A stretch of DNA of 64,000 nt from Frigididesulfovibrio sp031551885 (GCA_031551885.1 JAVBMX010000031.1:12090-76089); one strand, 5' to 3'. Positions 19,742 through 28,707 are shown, counted from the stretch's first letter. Notes: a model not told the origin generated them from the sequence alone. Made by a program: numbers and translations.

Positions 19742-20866
19742 ATGAGCTTCCCGCGCTTTGTGCTTCTCGGCCTGCTGCTGAGCCTGCCCGCGTTTGCCTC
19801 GTTCGGCCCCTCGCAGGCGGCGGCCGCTTCCCGCAAGGTGGAGGTCGTCTTTGTGGTCGACACCACCGGCTCCATGTCCGGGCTTATTGAAGGCGCCAAG
19901 AAAAAAATCTGGTCCATCGCCAACATGATCATCGACCAGTACCCCAACGCCGAAATCAAATTCGGCCTGGTGGGCTACCGCGACCTGGGCGACGCCTACG
20001 TCACCAAGCATTTTTCGTTGACCACCGACGTACAGAGCATTTACGCCCAACTACTGCAGTTTGAAGCCGAAGGCGGCGGCGACACGCCGGAGTCGGTCAA
20101 CGAAGCCCTGGACGTGGCCGTGACCAAGCTCGGCTGGAGCGACAAGCGTCAGGTCAAGGCCGACCGCATCCTCTTCCTGGTGGGCGACGCCCCGCCGCAC
20201 ATGGATTACAAGCAGGACCGCAAATACAAGGAAGTCATCGGCGAGGCGGTGCAAAAAGGCATTATCGTGAACACCGTGCAGTGCGGCGACATGGCTTCCA
20301 CCACCAAGATCTGGAAGGAAATGGCCAAGCTGGGCAAGGGCGAGTACCTGCCCATTCCCCAGAACGGCGGCCGGGTACGGGTTATCGAAACGCCGTATGA
20401 CGAGCAAATCATCATTATCCAGCGCAAGCTCAACGTCACGGTCGTTCCGTACGGTTCGCGCACCCGTCAGTCGGAAGTGCAGTCCAAGGCCAAAATGTAT
20501 GAAGACGCACCCAAGGCGGCCGCTTTGGACATGTCTTCCTACGTGAGCAAAGCCGACGGCGGCAAATCCGTGGTCACCGGCAGCGGCGACCTGGTGGCCG
20601 ATTTCAACGACGGCAAGGTCAAGCTCGACAAAGTTCCCGAAACCGAACTGCCGGATGAACTGCAGAGGATGTCTCCGACCGAGCGGGAGACCTTCATCAA
20701 TGAGAAAACCGCCGAGCGTGACGCGTTGTCCAAAGAACTGGCCGGTCTGGTGCAACAGCGCGACACCTACGTACGCGATGAAGAAAAGAAAGCTCCGACC
20801 ACGCCGGCCGATTCGTTCGATACCGGCGTGAAAAAGACCCTGGAAATGCAGATGAAGGGCGAATAA
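19742..20866 (+). CDS. Exported von Willebrand factor A domain protein
   Basis: The 374-residue protein has a signal peptide (about 1-30) and then a VWA domain (about 33-215). The metal-site motif reads DTTGSMSG instead of the canonical DxSxS; the first Asp and the last Ser are kept. Other VWA features are GYRDLGD and FLVGDAPPH. The last third is charged and helical (SPTERETFINEKTAERDALSKEL) and may form a coiled coil. It is expected in the periplasm; a ligand is unknown. AGAAGGAG lies before the ATG. In the 200-base gap upstream a 9-bp inverted repeat is near 19603-19628. It appears to be a single-gene unit. Confidence 0.85.
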   Translation: MSFPRFVLLGLLLSLPAFASFGPSQAAAASRKVEVVFVVDTTGSMSGLIEGAKKKIWSIANMIIDQYPNAEIKFGLVGYRDLGDAYVTKHFSLTTDVQSIYAQLLQFEAEGGGDTPESVNEALDVAVTKLGWSDKRQVKADRILFLVGDAPPHMDYKQDRKYKEVIGEAVQKGIIVNTVQCGDMASTTKIWKEMAKLGKGEYLPIPQNGGRVRVIETPYDEQIIIIQRKLNVTVVPYGSRTRQSEVQSKAKMYEDAPKAAALDMSSYVSKADGGKSVVTGSGDLVADFNDGKVKLDKVPETELPDELQRMSPTERETFINEKTAERDALSKELAGLVQQRDTYVRDEEKKAPTTPADSFDTGVKKTLEMQMKGE

Positions 20867-20976
20867 GCGGCCTTCCGTCGTCCGTACTACGCCGCGTGGG
20901 GGCCATGCCTTCGCGCGGCGGTTCGGGCGAAGTGGGGCGGCCGCGCGGCCCTTTTTTTCGGAAAAGGAGGCGGTCC

Positions 20977-21780
20977 ATGGCCCGAACCCCGATCTATTAC
21001 ATTCCCCACGGCGGCGGTCCCTGCTTTTTCATGGACTGGAGCCCGCCCGACACCTGGACCGCCCTGGGCGCGTGGCTTCGCGCCCTGCCTTCCGAACTGG
21101 AAACGCCTCCCGCCGCGCTGCTGGTCGTTTCAGCCCACTGGGTGGAAGAGGAGTTCACCGTCCTCTCCAAGCCCGAGCCTGAGCTTTTCTACGATTATTA
21201 CGGCTTCCCGGAGCACACCTACGAACTGTCCTGGCCGGCTCCGGCCGCTCCGGAGTTCCTGCCGAAGCTGCGCCGTCTGCTTGATGCGGCCGGCATCCTC
21301 TATGCTTCCGATCCGGAACGCGACTTCGACCACGGCGTGTTCATCCCGGGGCTGTTGTCCTTTTCCAAGGCGGAGATTCCGGTCCTGCAAATTTCCTTGC
21401 GCCGCGGCTTTGATCCGGCCGCTCATCTGGCCTTGGGCGAAGCCTTGGCCCCTCTGCGAGACGAAGGCGTGCTCATTGTGGGCAGCGGCATGAGCTTCCA
21501 CAACATGCGGGCGTTTCGTTACGGCGACAACGAGTTCATTCCCGGCTCCGGGGAATTCGACGTCTGGCTGCGCGATGCCGTGGTGGGCACCGGCCCGGAG
21601 GAACGCGCGCGTCTTCTGTCAGACTGGGAACGCGCTCCCGGCGGCCGATTCGCCCACCCATACGAAGACCACCTGCTGCCCTTGATGGTGACGGCCGGAG
21701 CCGCCGGAGCCGATGCCGGCACGGTTGCGTTTTCCTGTCGGGCCATGGGTGCTCCTTTGGTCGCGTTTCGCTTCGGCTGA
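20977..21780 (+). CDS. Class III extradiol ring-cleavage dioxygenase-like protein (DODA/YgiD family)
   Basis: The 267-residue protein matches the DODA/YgiD branch of the LigB superfamily, mononuclear metal enzymes that open catechol-type rings. Candidate metal ligands are in PHGGGP (residues 9-14), SAHW near 53 and DHGVFIPG near 117. Other family segments are YDYYGFP, QISLRRGFDP, GSGMSFHNMR and AHPYEDHLLPL. The length is typical. The start has AAAAGGAGG directly upstream. In many bacteria such proteins have no proven physiological substrate, so only the family is claimed. Confidence 0.85.
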   Translation: MARTPIYYIPHGGGPCFFMDWSPPDTWTALGAWLRALPSELETPPAALLVVSAHWVEEEFTVLSKPEPELFYDYYGFPEHTYELSWPAPAAPEFLPKLRRLLDAAGILYASDPERDFDHGVFIPGLLSFSKAEIPVLQISLRRGFDPAAHLALGEALAPLRDEGVLIVGSGMSFHNMRAFRYGDNEFIPGSGEFDVWLRDAVVGTGPEERARLLSDWERAPGGRFAHPYEDHLLPLMVTAGAAGADAGTVAFSCRAMGAPLVAFRFG

Positions 21781-22065
21781 GTGGTGGGCGATTCAAACCG
21801 TGTCGCGCAAATCGGTCGGCGGCAAAACCTTCGCGACATAAAAGGCCGACCCGCGGCAACGCGAGTGGCACCCCAGCCCCCCCGGTAAGGGAATGATTGC
21901 CCCGGTGCGTCATGCGCCTCCCCCTTCGGGCGCTTCGGCGGACCTCCGGTGCCGGCGACCTCCTGCCGGTTGAACCTCCCAGCCCTTCAATTCCCGCCCA
22001 CGCTTACGTGCCGCATGCAGCACGTACCGGGCATGACCCGCGCCCGGCATTCCCCCTCGTCGAGA
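21781..22065. repeat. Intergenic repeat module (type I/III-like copy)
   Basis: No gene is seen between 21781 and 22136. The stretch 21867-21992 matches parts of 52436-52550. Both have GGCACC, a C-run, GGAA-GAT, then GCGCCTC-CCCTTCGGG, CGG-GG-CCTCCGG, CTCCTGCCGG and CCCAG-CC in the same order. A related fragment lies at 53003-53071. It belongs to the hairpin-rich repeat family described in the findings. Confidence 0.55.
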
Positions 22066-22102
22066 TTGACATTTTTTGCCGATTTGTTTATATAAATAAA
22101 CA
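22066..22102 (+). promoter_or_regulatory. Promoter with overlapping palindromic operator
   Basis: TTGACA (22066-22071) and TATATA (22089-22094) are 17 bases apart. A perfect 7+4+7 palindrome (22085-22102, TGTTTAT and ATAAACA arms) covers the -10. A repressor bound there would block the promoter. The start codon of the radical SAM gene is 35 bases downstream. An SOS-type repressor is a reasonable guess given the DNA-repair annotation of the family, but the repressor is not identified. Confidence 0.65.
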
Positions 22103-22136
22103 TTGATTTTGCCAACACCGTGCGCCGGACATACCT

Positions 22137-23390
22137 ATGCGTGAAACCACAGCCAAAAAACTTGCCATCCTTGCCGATGCGGCCAAGTACGACGTTTCTT
22201 GCGCCTCCAGCGGCACCTCCCGCAAGGGAATCAGGAGAGGCATCGGCAATGCCGCCGAATGGGGCGTCTGCCATTCCTTTACCGACGACGGCAGGTGCGT
22301 GTCGCTGCTCAAAATCCTCTACACCAATCACTGCCTGTACGATTGCGCCTACTGCGTCAACCGTAGCGGCAACGACATCCCCCGCGCCGCGTTCACCCCG
22401 CAGGAGCTGGCCGAACTGACCATAGAATTTTACCGCCGCAACTACATTGAAGGGCTGTTTCTCAGTTCGGGCGTGATCAGAAATCCCGATCACACCATGG
22501 AGCTGATGCTCCACGCCTTGCGGCTGCTGCGAACCCAACACAAGTTCAACGGCTACATCCATCTGAAGACCATCCCGGGCGCGTCCGCGGATCTTGTGCG
22601 CACGGCCGGCCTGTATGCCGACAGGCTCAGCGTGAACATTGAAATCCCCTCGGAACCCAACCTGAAGCGCCTGGCCCCACAAAAGGATCACCAGAGCGTG
22701 TACATGCCCATGCGCCATATCCAGCAGAACACGTTGGAAAACCGCGAGGAGCGCCGCAAATTCCGCCATGCCCCGGTTTTTGCCCCGGCGGGCCAGAGCA
22801 CGCAGATGATCATCGGGGCCAGTAATGAGCGCGACCGGGACATCCTGCGGCTTTCTTCTTTGCTCTACCACGGCCCGAAATTGAAACGGGTTTATTATTC
22901 CGGGTTTATTCCGGTCAATGCCTATGACGGCCGCCTGCCCGCCCTGCGCCAAGCGCCGTTGGCAAGAGAGCACCGCCTGTACCAGGCCGATTGGCTGATG
23001 CGCTTTTACCGGTTCGACGCGGAAGAAATCCTGTGTGACGAGCAACCGGATCTGGCCCTGGACGTCGACCCCAAGCTGGCCTGGGCCTTGCGCCGGCCGG
23101 AGTATTTCCCCCTTGACGTGAATAGGGCGGCATATGAGCAGATCCTGCGCATTCCCGGGGTCGGCGTGACCTCCGCACAGCGGATCATGACGGCCAGGCG
23201 CCATGCCCGGCTGACCCACGAGCACCTGAAAAAGCTGGGCGTGGTCATGAAGCGGGCGCGCTGGTTCATCACCGCGCAGGGCGGGCCGTCCTTCACGGTG
23301 CAGGAGGCCGGGCCCGCCCATGTGCGCAAGGTTCTGAGCGAGCAAAAGGCTCCGGCGAAGCGGTCCTATCAGCTTTCCCTGTTTGGGTAG
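22137..23390 (+). CDS. Putative DNA modification/repair radical SAM protein (TIGR03916-like)
   Basis: The 417-residue protein has the radical SAM cluster motif CLYDCAYC near residue 64 (Cx3Cx2C). It has the surrounding segments typical of the radical SAM family found next to DUF4130/TIGR03915 proteins (WGVCHSFTDDGRCVSLLK, FLSSGVIRNPDHTME, YYSGFIPVN). The C-terminal end carries helix-hairpin-helix-like sequence (ILRIPGVGVTSAQRIM), consistent with DNA contact. Family members pair with a TIGR03915 protein, as here (gene at 23683), and are predicted but not proven to act in DNA repair. The ribosome site is weak. The stop codon is the first base pair of the hairpin element that follows. Confidence 0.85.
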   Translation: MRETTAKKLAILADAAKYDVSCASSGTSRKGIRRGIGNAAEWGVCHSFTDDGRCVSLLKILYTNHCLYDCAYCVNRSGNDIPRAAFTPQELAELTIEFYRRNYIEGLFLSSGVIRNPDHTMELMLHALRLLRTQHKFNGYIHLKTIPGASADLVRTAGLYADRLSVNIEIPSEPNLKRLAPQKDHQSVYMPMRHIQQNTLENREERRKFRHAPVFAPAGQSTQMIIGASNERDRDILRLSSLLYHGPKLKRVYYSGFIPVNAYDGRLPALRQAPLAREHRLYQADWLMRFYRFDAEEILCDEQPDLALDVDPKLAWALRRPEYFPLDVNRAAYEQILRIPGVGVTSAQRIMTARRHARLTHEHLKKLGVVMKRARWFITAQGGPSFTVQEAGPAHVRKVLSEQKAPAKRSYQLSLFG

Positions 23391-23513
23391 TGGGTCATTT
23401 TGGCGTGATACTTCGTCAGGCGTCGATTTTGTCTCCGGGGCAGGACCTGTGAAGAGGCCGGCCCCATCGCCAAAACCTCACCTTCCTCGTCTGACGCCAA
23501 ACTGCTCCCACTA
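23388..23513 (+). repeat. Structured intergenic element, type II copy A
   Basis: This 126-base element is closed by an outer stem (23388-23394 with 23507-23513) and an inner stem TTTGGCGT/ACGCCAAA (23399-23406 with 23494-23501). Its interior is roughly 80% identical by eye to 45560-45657, including GTGATAC, CGTCAGG, CTCCGGGGCAGGAC and CACCTTCC. It begins in the stop codon of the radical SAM gene. Confidence 0.75.
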
Positions 23514-23582
23514 CCGGAAAATTCAAACGGATCGACCAACCCATGATGCAAACTCTTGATAGAGTCACCCGCGCTTTTTCCC

Positions 23583-23635
23583 ATATGCGTGGGTGCAGGG
23601 GGCCGTTGCCCCCTGCCGGGCGTGGGCGGAGCCCA
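23583..23635. repeat. Intergenic hairpin repeat, type I tail module
   Basis: It contains a GCAGGGG/CCCCTGC stem, CGGGC, and a GTGGGCGGAGCCCAC stem-loop, in the order seen in the type I repeats at 29272-29332 and 58446-58490. The variable leading hairpin of the full-length copies is not evident here. Confidence 0.6.
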
Positions 23636-23682
23636 CATCTCACGTTGTCGGCTTCGACCACTAGGCCGTTACTGGTAACCCC

Positions 23683-24435
23683 ATGAATGTCTTTTTTTAC
23701 GACGCCACCTTCGAGGGGCTGCTCAGCGCGGTGTTTGACGCCTACACGGGCGGCGTCTTTCCCGACGCCCTGCTGCGGCACGGCGAGACTGCGCCGCTCA
23801 CCGCCGTGGCCCCCCACGTCGTGCTCACCCGTGGCGACAAGGTCGAGCGGGTCTTTCGCGGCCTGGAGAAAAAGCTCTCGCCCTTCGCCCTGTCGGGCCT
23901 ACTCTACGCCTCTCTGGCCGAAGACGCCGGCCTGCAGCTCTTTCGGTATATCCGCAAAGTGTTTGATGCTCCCGGCCGGGTGGAAGGCGACCTGGCCGAT
24001 CCCGACGTGCTGGCCGTCGACCGGCTCACCCGCAAAGTAGGCCGGGAAAAACACCATTTTATGGGATTCGCCCGCTTTCAGAAAACCGCCCAAGGGGTCT
24101 ATCTCGCGGTTGTGGAACCCTGCTGCGATGTGCTGCCGCTGCTCGTGCCGCATTTCCGGGAGCGCTTTGGCGAACAGCCGTGGATGCTCTATGACGCCCG
24201 CCGCGCCTACGGCATCTTCTGTGACGGAGAACGCTGCGCGCAGGCGCATCTTGACGGCAAACTGCTGCGCGGCGGCGGGCTCGATCCCGCCTTGCTTGCC
24301 GAGGACGAGGCCCTGTTCACACGGATGTGGCGGCAATATTTCGCCTCCGCCACCATCGCCGAGCGCGCCAACCCCAAACTGCAGGCCCGTTGCCTGCCCC
24401 GGCGGTTTTGGAAGTATCTGCCGGAAAAGCGGTAG
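23683..24435 (+). CDS. TIGR03915/DUF4130-type putative DNA metabolism protein
   Basis: The 250-residue protein matches the DUF4130 family that is encoded beside the radical SAM protein above. It has YDATFEGLLSAVFDAY at the N-terminus, KVGREKHHFMGFARF near 115, and PWMLYDARRAYG near 165. In some genomes this domain is fused to a uracil-DNA glycosylase-like domain. Here it stands alone, and no glycosylase gene is in the window. The gene is separated from its partner by about 290 bases holding two repeat elements, so co-transcription is likely but not certain. Function is inferred from family context. Confidence 0.85.
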   Translation: MNVFFYDATFEGLLSAVFDAYTGGVFPDALLRHGETAPLTAVAPHVVLTRGDKVERVFRGLEKKLSPFALSGLLYASLAEDAGLQLFRYIRKVFDAPGRVEGDLADPDVLAVDRLTRKVGREKHHFMGFARFQKTAQGVYLAVVEPCCDVLPLLVPHFRERFGEQPWMLYDARRAYGIFCDGERCAQAHLDGKLLRGGGLDPALLAEDEALFTRMWRQYFASATIAERANPKLQARCLPRRFWKYLPEKR

Positions 24436-24453
24436 GAGCGGTTTCTCAAGGGT

Positions 24454-24488
24454 CCTTTTGCCCTCCGCCTTCGTCAGGTTCGTCCCGT
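24454..24488. repeat. Short downstream repeat (shared with 61821-61856)
   Basis: The sequence CTTTTGCCCTC-GCC, then GTCAG, then TCGTCCCGT appears here and again at 61821-61856, each time within about 60 bases after a stop codon. Two copies only, so the family is tentative. Confidence 0.4.
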
Positions 24489-24579
24489 ATTTTGAAAGGA
24501 TTATCTCGCAGCGCTGCGGGCGGTGACCCCAAAGAATGAATGCGGCGCGACTCGAATTTCGGAGCCCCGCTGAAACGCG

Positions 24580-24616
24580 AATCGGCCCGCGATTGCTCGC
24601 GGGCCGATTGTTTTTT
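24580..24616 (+). terminator. Intrinsic terminator
   Basis: A perfect 12-bp stem (24580-24591 with 24598-24609) is followed by GTTTTTTGG. It ends + strand transcription from the repair pair and also lies just beyond the 3' end of the lactate permease gene on the other strand. Confidence 0.85.
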
Positions 24617-24633
24617 GGTCGATACCGGGCCGT

Positions 24634-26292
24634 TTAGGGCGCGGTGGGCAGCATCCAGCTGAACCAGTAAGCCTGGAGCAGCGTAATCACGCAGACCGCC
24701 AGGGTCATGGCGATGGAATGCTTGAGGGTGAAGCGGAAGAGGTTGCCTTCCTGGCCGATCATGCCGGTGGCCGCGGTGGCCACGGAGATGGACTGGGGCG
24801 AAATCATCTTGCCGGTCACGCCGCCGGAGGAGTTCGACGCCACGGTAAGGTGCGGGTCCACGCCCACGGCTTCGGCCGTGGTGCGCTGCAGACCGCTGAA
24901 CAGGGCGTTCGAAGAGGTGTCCGAACCGGTCAGGAACACGCCGAGCCAGCCCAAGATGGGCGCGAAGAAGGGGAACAAAGCGCCTGTGTTGGTGAAGGCC
25001 AGACCCATGGTCGAGCTCATGCCGGAGTAGTTCATGATATAGGCCAAGCCCAGAATCATGGCGATGGTCAGAATGGGGAAGCGCAGTTGTTTGCAGGTGC
25101 GCAGCAGACAGACCGTGGCCTTGGCCGGACCGTAGTTGGGCATGATCAGCGAGGCGATGAAGCCGCAGATCAGAATGGCCGTGCCGGCGGCCGTCACCGG
25201 GTTGAAAGTGAACATGGCCGCGTAGTCGACGTTGGCGGCGATGGGCTGGGTCTTCACGACCAGGGCGTGCAGGCCGGGCCAGGCGAACTTGACGGTCGTG
25301 GAGGCCACCAGGCTCTTGAAGCCTTCCAGTCCCCAGATGAAGACCATGCCGGCCAGGATGATGTACGAGGACCAGGCGCGCAGCACTTGACCGGTGGAGT
25401 AGTCACAGGTCGGCTTGCAGGTGCTGGCCGGTTCGTCCGGGAAGTGCCAGGTGGTCTTGGGTTTCCAAACCTTGAGCAGAATAACCATGCCGATGATGGT
25501 CACAATGGCCGAGATGATGTCCGGCAGATAGGGGCCGTGGAAGTTGGAAGACAGGAATTGTCCGCCCGCGAAGCAGATGCCGGCGGTCAGAATGGCCGGC
25601 ATGACCTCCAGGGTGCGCTTGAAGCCGCACATGGTGCAGCAGACCCAGAAGGGCACAAGCACCGACAGGAAGGGCAGCTGGCGGCCGACGATTTTGCTGA
25701 TGGTCATCAGGTCCAGCTTGGAAACGTCGGCGGCGACCACGATCGGAATGCCGATGGCGCCGAAGGCCACGGGGGCGGTGTTGGCGATCAGGCAGATCCC
25801 GGCGGCGTACAGCGGATTGAAGCCGAGGCCCACGAGCATGGCGGCCGTGATGGCCACGGGCGTGCCGAAGCCGGCCGTGCCTTCAATGAAGGAACCGAAA
25901 GCGAAGGCGATGAAGATGGCTTGGAGACGACGATCGTCGGTGAGGCTGGCCAGGGAGTTCTTGATGATTTCGAACTCGCCGGATTCCACGGTCATGTTGT
26001 AAACCCACACAGCCGTGATGACGATCCACACGATGGGAAAAATACCGAAACAAGCGCCCATGAGGGTGGCGTTTAGGGCCGTCATGGCCGGCATCTTCCA
26101 GACGAAGATGGCCAGCAGCACGGCGGAAAGCGTGCCCACGAACGCGGCTTTATGCCCCGCCGTACGGCGCACCGCGAGCATATAGAACAGCACGAACAAC
26201 GGGACCGCGGCGGCGAGCGCCGAAAGCACATAGGACGGCAGCCCGGGGGCAAGATGCCCAAGGGGATCGTAAACCTGAAGCCATTTCTCCAT
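24634..26292 (-). CDS. lctP: L-lactate permease
   Basis: The 552-residue integral membrane protein belongs to the lactate permease family that imports lactate with protons. Lactate is a main electron donor of Desulfovibrio-type sulfate reducers. About 13 hydrophobic segments are visible. Family motifs include FGSFIEGTAGFGTPVAI near 130, and FLTGSDTSSNALFSGLQ and SNSSGGVTGKMISPQSI near the C-terminus. The ATG at 26292 has TAGGAG upstream. On the minus strand TTGACA (26382-26377) lies about 90 bases upstream, but a clear -10 is not seen. Lactate dehydrogenase genes are not in the window. Confidence 0.93.
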   Translation of the reverse strand: MEKWLQVYDPLGHLAPGLPSYVLSALAAAVPLFVLFYMLAVRRTAGHKAAFVGTLSAVLLAIFVWKMPAMTALNATLMGACFGIFPIVWIVITAVWVYNMTVESGEFEIIKNSLASLTDDRRLQAIFIAFAFGSFIEGTAGFGTPVAITAAMLVGLGFNPLYAAGICLIANTAPVAFGAIGIPIVVAADVSKLDLMTISKIVGRQLPFLSVLVPFWVCCTMCGFKRTLEVMPAILTAGICFAGGQFLSSNFHGPYLPDIISAIVTIIGMVILLKVWKPKTTWHFPDEPASTCKPTCDYSTGQVLRAWSSYIILAGMVFIWGLEGFKSLVASTTVKFAWPGLHALVVKTQPIAANVDYAAMFTFNPVTAAGTAILICGFIASLIMPNYGPAKATVCLLRTCKQLRFPILTIAMILGLAYIMNYSGMSSTMGLAFTNTGALFPFFAPILGWLGVFLTGSDTSSNALFSGLQRTTAEAVGVDPHLTVASNSSGGVTGKMISPQSISVATAATGMIGQEGNLFRFTLKHSIAMTLAVCVITLLQAYWFSWMLPTAP

Positions 26293-26483
26293 ACGAAACT
26301 CCTAGCATTTTGCAGAGCGGAGGGTTTAACGGGAACACCGATTGAATCGGTCTCGTTTCAACCGGAATCGTGCTTTTGTCAAGCAATGAATGCGGGTTGC
26401 GAGCGAGCCCCGTTCACAGGACATCTCGGTTGAAGATTCTCTGGCAAGGAGAAAGCGGTGTGGGGCGCCCCGTACCGACGTAT

Positions 26484-27941
26484 CTATAAATCTGTTGCCG
26501 GGCCGTAGGTCGCGGCCATGTCGTCAAATGAGGTGTACGAGGAGGCGTACATGAGTTTCACGCTGCCCACGGGGCCGTTTCGGTGCTTGGCGATGATGAT
26601 TTCGGCTTCGTCCACGGGGGGGCGCTCTTCGGGCTTGCGGTAGGCCGCCTCTCGGTAGATGAACATGATGATGTCCGCATCCTGCTCGATGGCCCCGGAT
26701 TCACGCAGGTCCGAAAGCATGGGACGCTTGTCACTGCGTTCTTCCACTTTGCGGTTGAGCTGGGAAAGGGCGATGACCGGAATGTTGAGTTCCTTGGCCA
26801 TGGCCTTCAGGTTGCGGGAGATATCGGAGATTTCCTGCTCGCGGGAGTCTGTGCGGCGCGAGGCGCGCATGAGCTGCAGGTAGTCGACCATGACCAGGCC
26901 GATATTTTTTTGGGCTTTCAGGCGGCGGGTTCGGGCCCGCAGTTCCAGAGAGGAAAGGGCGGGTGTGTCGTCGATATAGATGGGAGCTTTGTAAAAATGG
27001 TCGGCGGCCGCGTGCAGGCCCTGCCAGTCTTCGTCGTTCAGACCCCGACCGCGCAGGTGCGAAACGTTGACCTTGCCCCAGGCGCAGAGCATCCGGGTGA
27101 TCAACTGATCCATGGACATTTCCAGCGAGAAGATCGCCACCGGCGCACCGCCGCGAATGGCCGCGCGCATGGCGATGTTCAGGGCGAAAGCGGTTTTGCC
27201 CATGGCCGGGCGGGCGGCCAGAATAATCAGGTCCGAAGGCTGCAGGCCCGAGGTCATCTCGTCGAGCCGATGGAACCCGGTGGTTACGCCGGTGATCAGG
27301 TCCCGGCTCTCGGCCCGGCGGGCCAAGTCGTCGAAAACCTGCCGGGTCAGGGTTCCGGCGTCTTTGTACGTAGTGCCCGAGGTTCGTTCGGAAATGGCGA
27401 ACACGGCCTGTTCGGCGTCGTTCAGCAGCTCTTTCACGTCGCGGCCGGGCTCAAAACTTTGGGAAATGACTTCCGCGCACGAGGAAATAAGCCGGCGGGC
27501 CAGAGCCCGGTCCCGGACGATTTCCGCGTAATAGTGAGAGTTCGCCGCGCTGACGATGGCGCGCGAAAGCTCCACCAGATAGGCCGCCCCGCCGGCTTGC
27601 TCCAGGAGTCCCAAGCCTTTCAGCGTTTCACCCGTGGTCACAAGATCCACGGGAATGCTTTCTTGGGACATGTGGGTGAAGACCCGGTAAATCAGTTGGT
27701 GGGCGGGCAGGTAAAAATCGTCTTCGTGCAGGATGTCGATGAAGGCATCCAGAGATTCGGCGCGCAAAAAGACCCCCCCCAGCACGGCCTGTTCGGCCTC
27801 CACGCTGTGGGGGGGGACATTGCGCATCAAATCCGCCGAAGCGGATTCACGCCCGGAAGGGGTGGGAAGGCCGGCGCCCGAGGGGGCGCCGGCTTCCGAG
27901 TTCTTATTCCGCTTCGGACGCGGCGGGTTGTTCGTCGGCAT
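26484..27941 (-). CDS. dnaB: Replicative DNA helicase DnaB
   Basis: The 485-residue protein is the hexameric replication-fork helicase. The N-terminal domain (about 40-145) begins NVPPHSVEAEQAVLGGVFL. The RecA-like C-terminal domain has Walker A AARPAMGKTAFAL near 225, Walker B MVDYLQLM near 330, and the DnaB motifs ALSQLNRKVEERSDKRP and LRESGAIEQDADII. The first 40 residues are a charged, proline-rich extension. The ATG at 27941 has GAGG upstream; the longer reading starts with TTG and is less likely. It overlaps the rplI end by 38 bases and completes the rpsF-rpsR-rplI-dnaB order. Confidence 0.93.
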   Translation of the reverse strand: MPTNNPPRPKRNKNSEAGAPSGAGLPTPSGRESASADLMRNVPPHSVEAEQAVLGGVFLRAESLDAFIDILHEDDFYLPAHQLIYRVFTHMSQESIPVDLVTTGETLKGLGLLEQAGGAAYLVELSRAIVSAANSHYYAEIVRDRALARRLISSCAEVISQSFEPGRDVKELLNDAEQAVFAISERTSGTTYKDAGTLTRQVFDDLARRAESRDLITGVTTGFHRLDEMTSGLQPSDLIILAARPAMGKTAFALNIAMRAAIRGGAPVAIFSLEMSMDQLITRMLCAWGKVNVSHLRGRGLNDEDWQGLHAAADHFYKAPIYIDDTPALSSLELRARTRRLKAQKNIGLVMVDYLQLMRASRRTDSREQEISDISRNLKAMAKELNIPVIALSQLNRKVEERSDKRPMLSDLRESGAIEQDADIIMFIYREAAYRKPEERPPVDEAEIIIAKHRNGPVGSVKLMYASSYTSFDDMAATYGPATDL

Positions 27942-28434
27942 GACCGGCCTCGGGCGCTTGAGCCGGGGTTTCTTCCACGGCGTGGGCGGCGCGTTCGGGC
28001 ACAATGGCTATCACCAGATTCGCCACCACGTCGGCATGCAGGCGCACACGCACGGTGTGCTCGCCCACCGAACGGATCGGGGCGTCGAGCAGAATGCGCC
28101 GGCGGTCGATGTCGATCCCCTGGGTGGCCAGAGCATCGGCGATCTGGGGCGAAGTGACGGAACCGTACAGCTTGTCGTTTTCACCCACGCGCATGGCGAT
28201 GCGCACGGTGGCGTTCGTCAGCTTGTCGGCCAGGTTGGAGGCTTCGGAGCGCAGGGCTTCGACTTTGGTCTGGAGTTTTTTACGCTCCAGTTCAAAAACC
28301 TTCAGGTTGGAGGGGGTGGCCGCCATGGCCAGGCCTTGGGGAAGCAAGAAGTTGCGGCCGTAACCGGCCTTGACTTCAACCAGGTCGCCGAGGCGCCCCA
28401 GGTTCTCCACGTCGGATCGCAGGATTACTTTCAT
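27904..28434 (-). CDS. rplI: 50S ribosomal protein L9
   Basis: The 176-residue protein has the conserved L9 start (MKVILRSDVENLGRLGD) and the KAGYGRNFLLPQGLA motif. The connecting helix is ELERKKLQTKVEALRSEASN, followed by the C-terminal rRNA-binding domain ending near residue 150. A 25-residue Ala/Glu/Pro-rich acidic tail extends past the usual end. It sits between rpsR and dnaB in the conserved ribosomal order; the ribosome site GGAGCGGACC is directly upstream. Confidence 0.96.
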   Translation of the reverse strand: MKVILRSDVENLGRLGDLVEVKAGYGRNFLLPQGLAMAATPSNLKVFELERKKLQTKVEALRSEASNLADKLTNATVRIAMRVGENDKLYGSVTSPQIADALATQGIDIDRRRILLDAPIRSVGEHTVRVRLHADVVANLVIAIVPERAAHAVEETPAQAPEAGHADEQPAASEAE

Positions 28435-28443
28435 GGTCCGCTC

Positions 28444-28707
28444 CTACATCACGCTTTTTTTCTTGACGTCACAGGCGTGCGTCGCGGTGTAGATCAGCAG
28501 GGCCATTTGCCGGGAGCGCTTAATCTCCGTGGTCAGCAGGCGCTGGTGGTGGGCGCAGGTGCCGGTGATGCGCCGGGCGATGATTTTGCCGCGCTCGGTG
28601 ATGAAGTCACGCAGGATGTCCGCGCGCTTGTAGTTCAGGGGCAGCTCTTTGTCCGCGCAGAAACGGCAGAATTTACGGCGCGGGGCGAATTTTTTCTTAA
28701 AAGCCAT
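28444..28707 (-). CDS. rpsR: 30S ribosomal protein S18
   Basis: The 87-residue protein shows the S18 pattern: basic N-terminus, CRFC near residue 14, DYKRADILRDFITERGKI-like segment (here NYKRADILRDFITERGKI) and GTCAHHQRLLTTEIKRSRQM. The cysteines suggest a zinc-binding (C+) form. Its start overlaps the rpsF stop, indicating coupled translation. Confidence 0.96.
   Translation of the reverse strand: MAFKKKFAPRRKFCRFCADKELPLNYKRADILRDFITERGKIIARRITGTCAHHQRLLTTEIKRSRQMALLIYTATHACDVKKKSVM

Noticed and set aside
20977..21780. Calling the DODA-like gene a DOPA dioxygenase
   Set aside because: Only family membership is visible; no betalain or catechol pathway genes are nearby.
23391..23682. Minus-strand reading frames across both type II elements (similar short peptides)
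   Set aside because: The peptides are alike only because the DNA element is repeated; they lack ribosome sites and the frames break outside it.
24718..26076. Long + strand reading frame opposite the lactate permease
   Set aside because: It is rich in Gly, His, Asp and Gln, as expected for the antisense of a hydrophobic membrane protein in GC-rich DNA.
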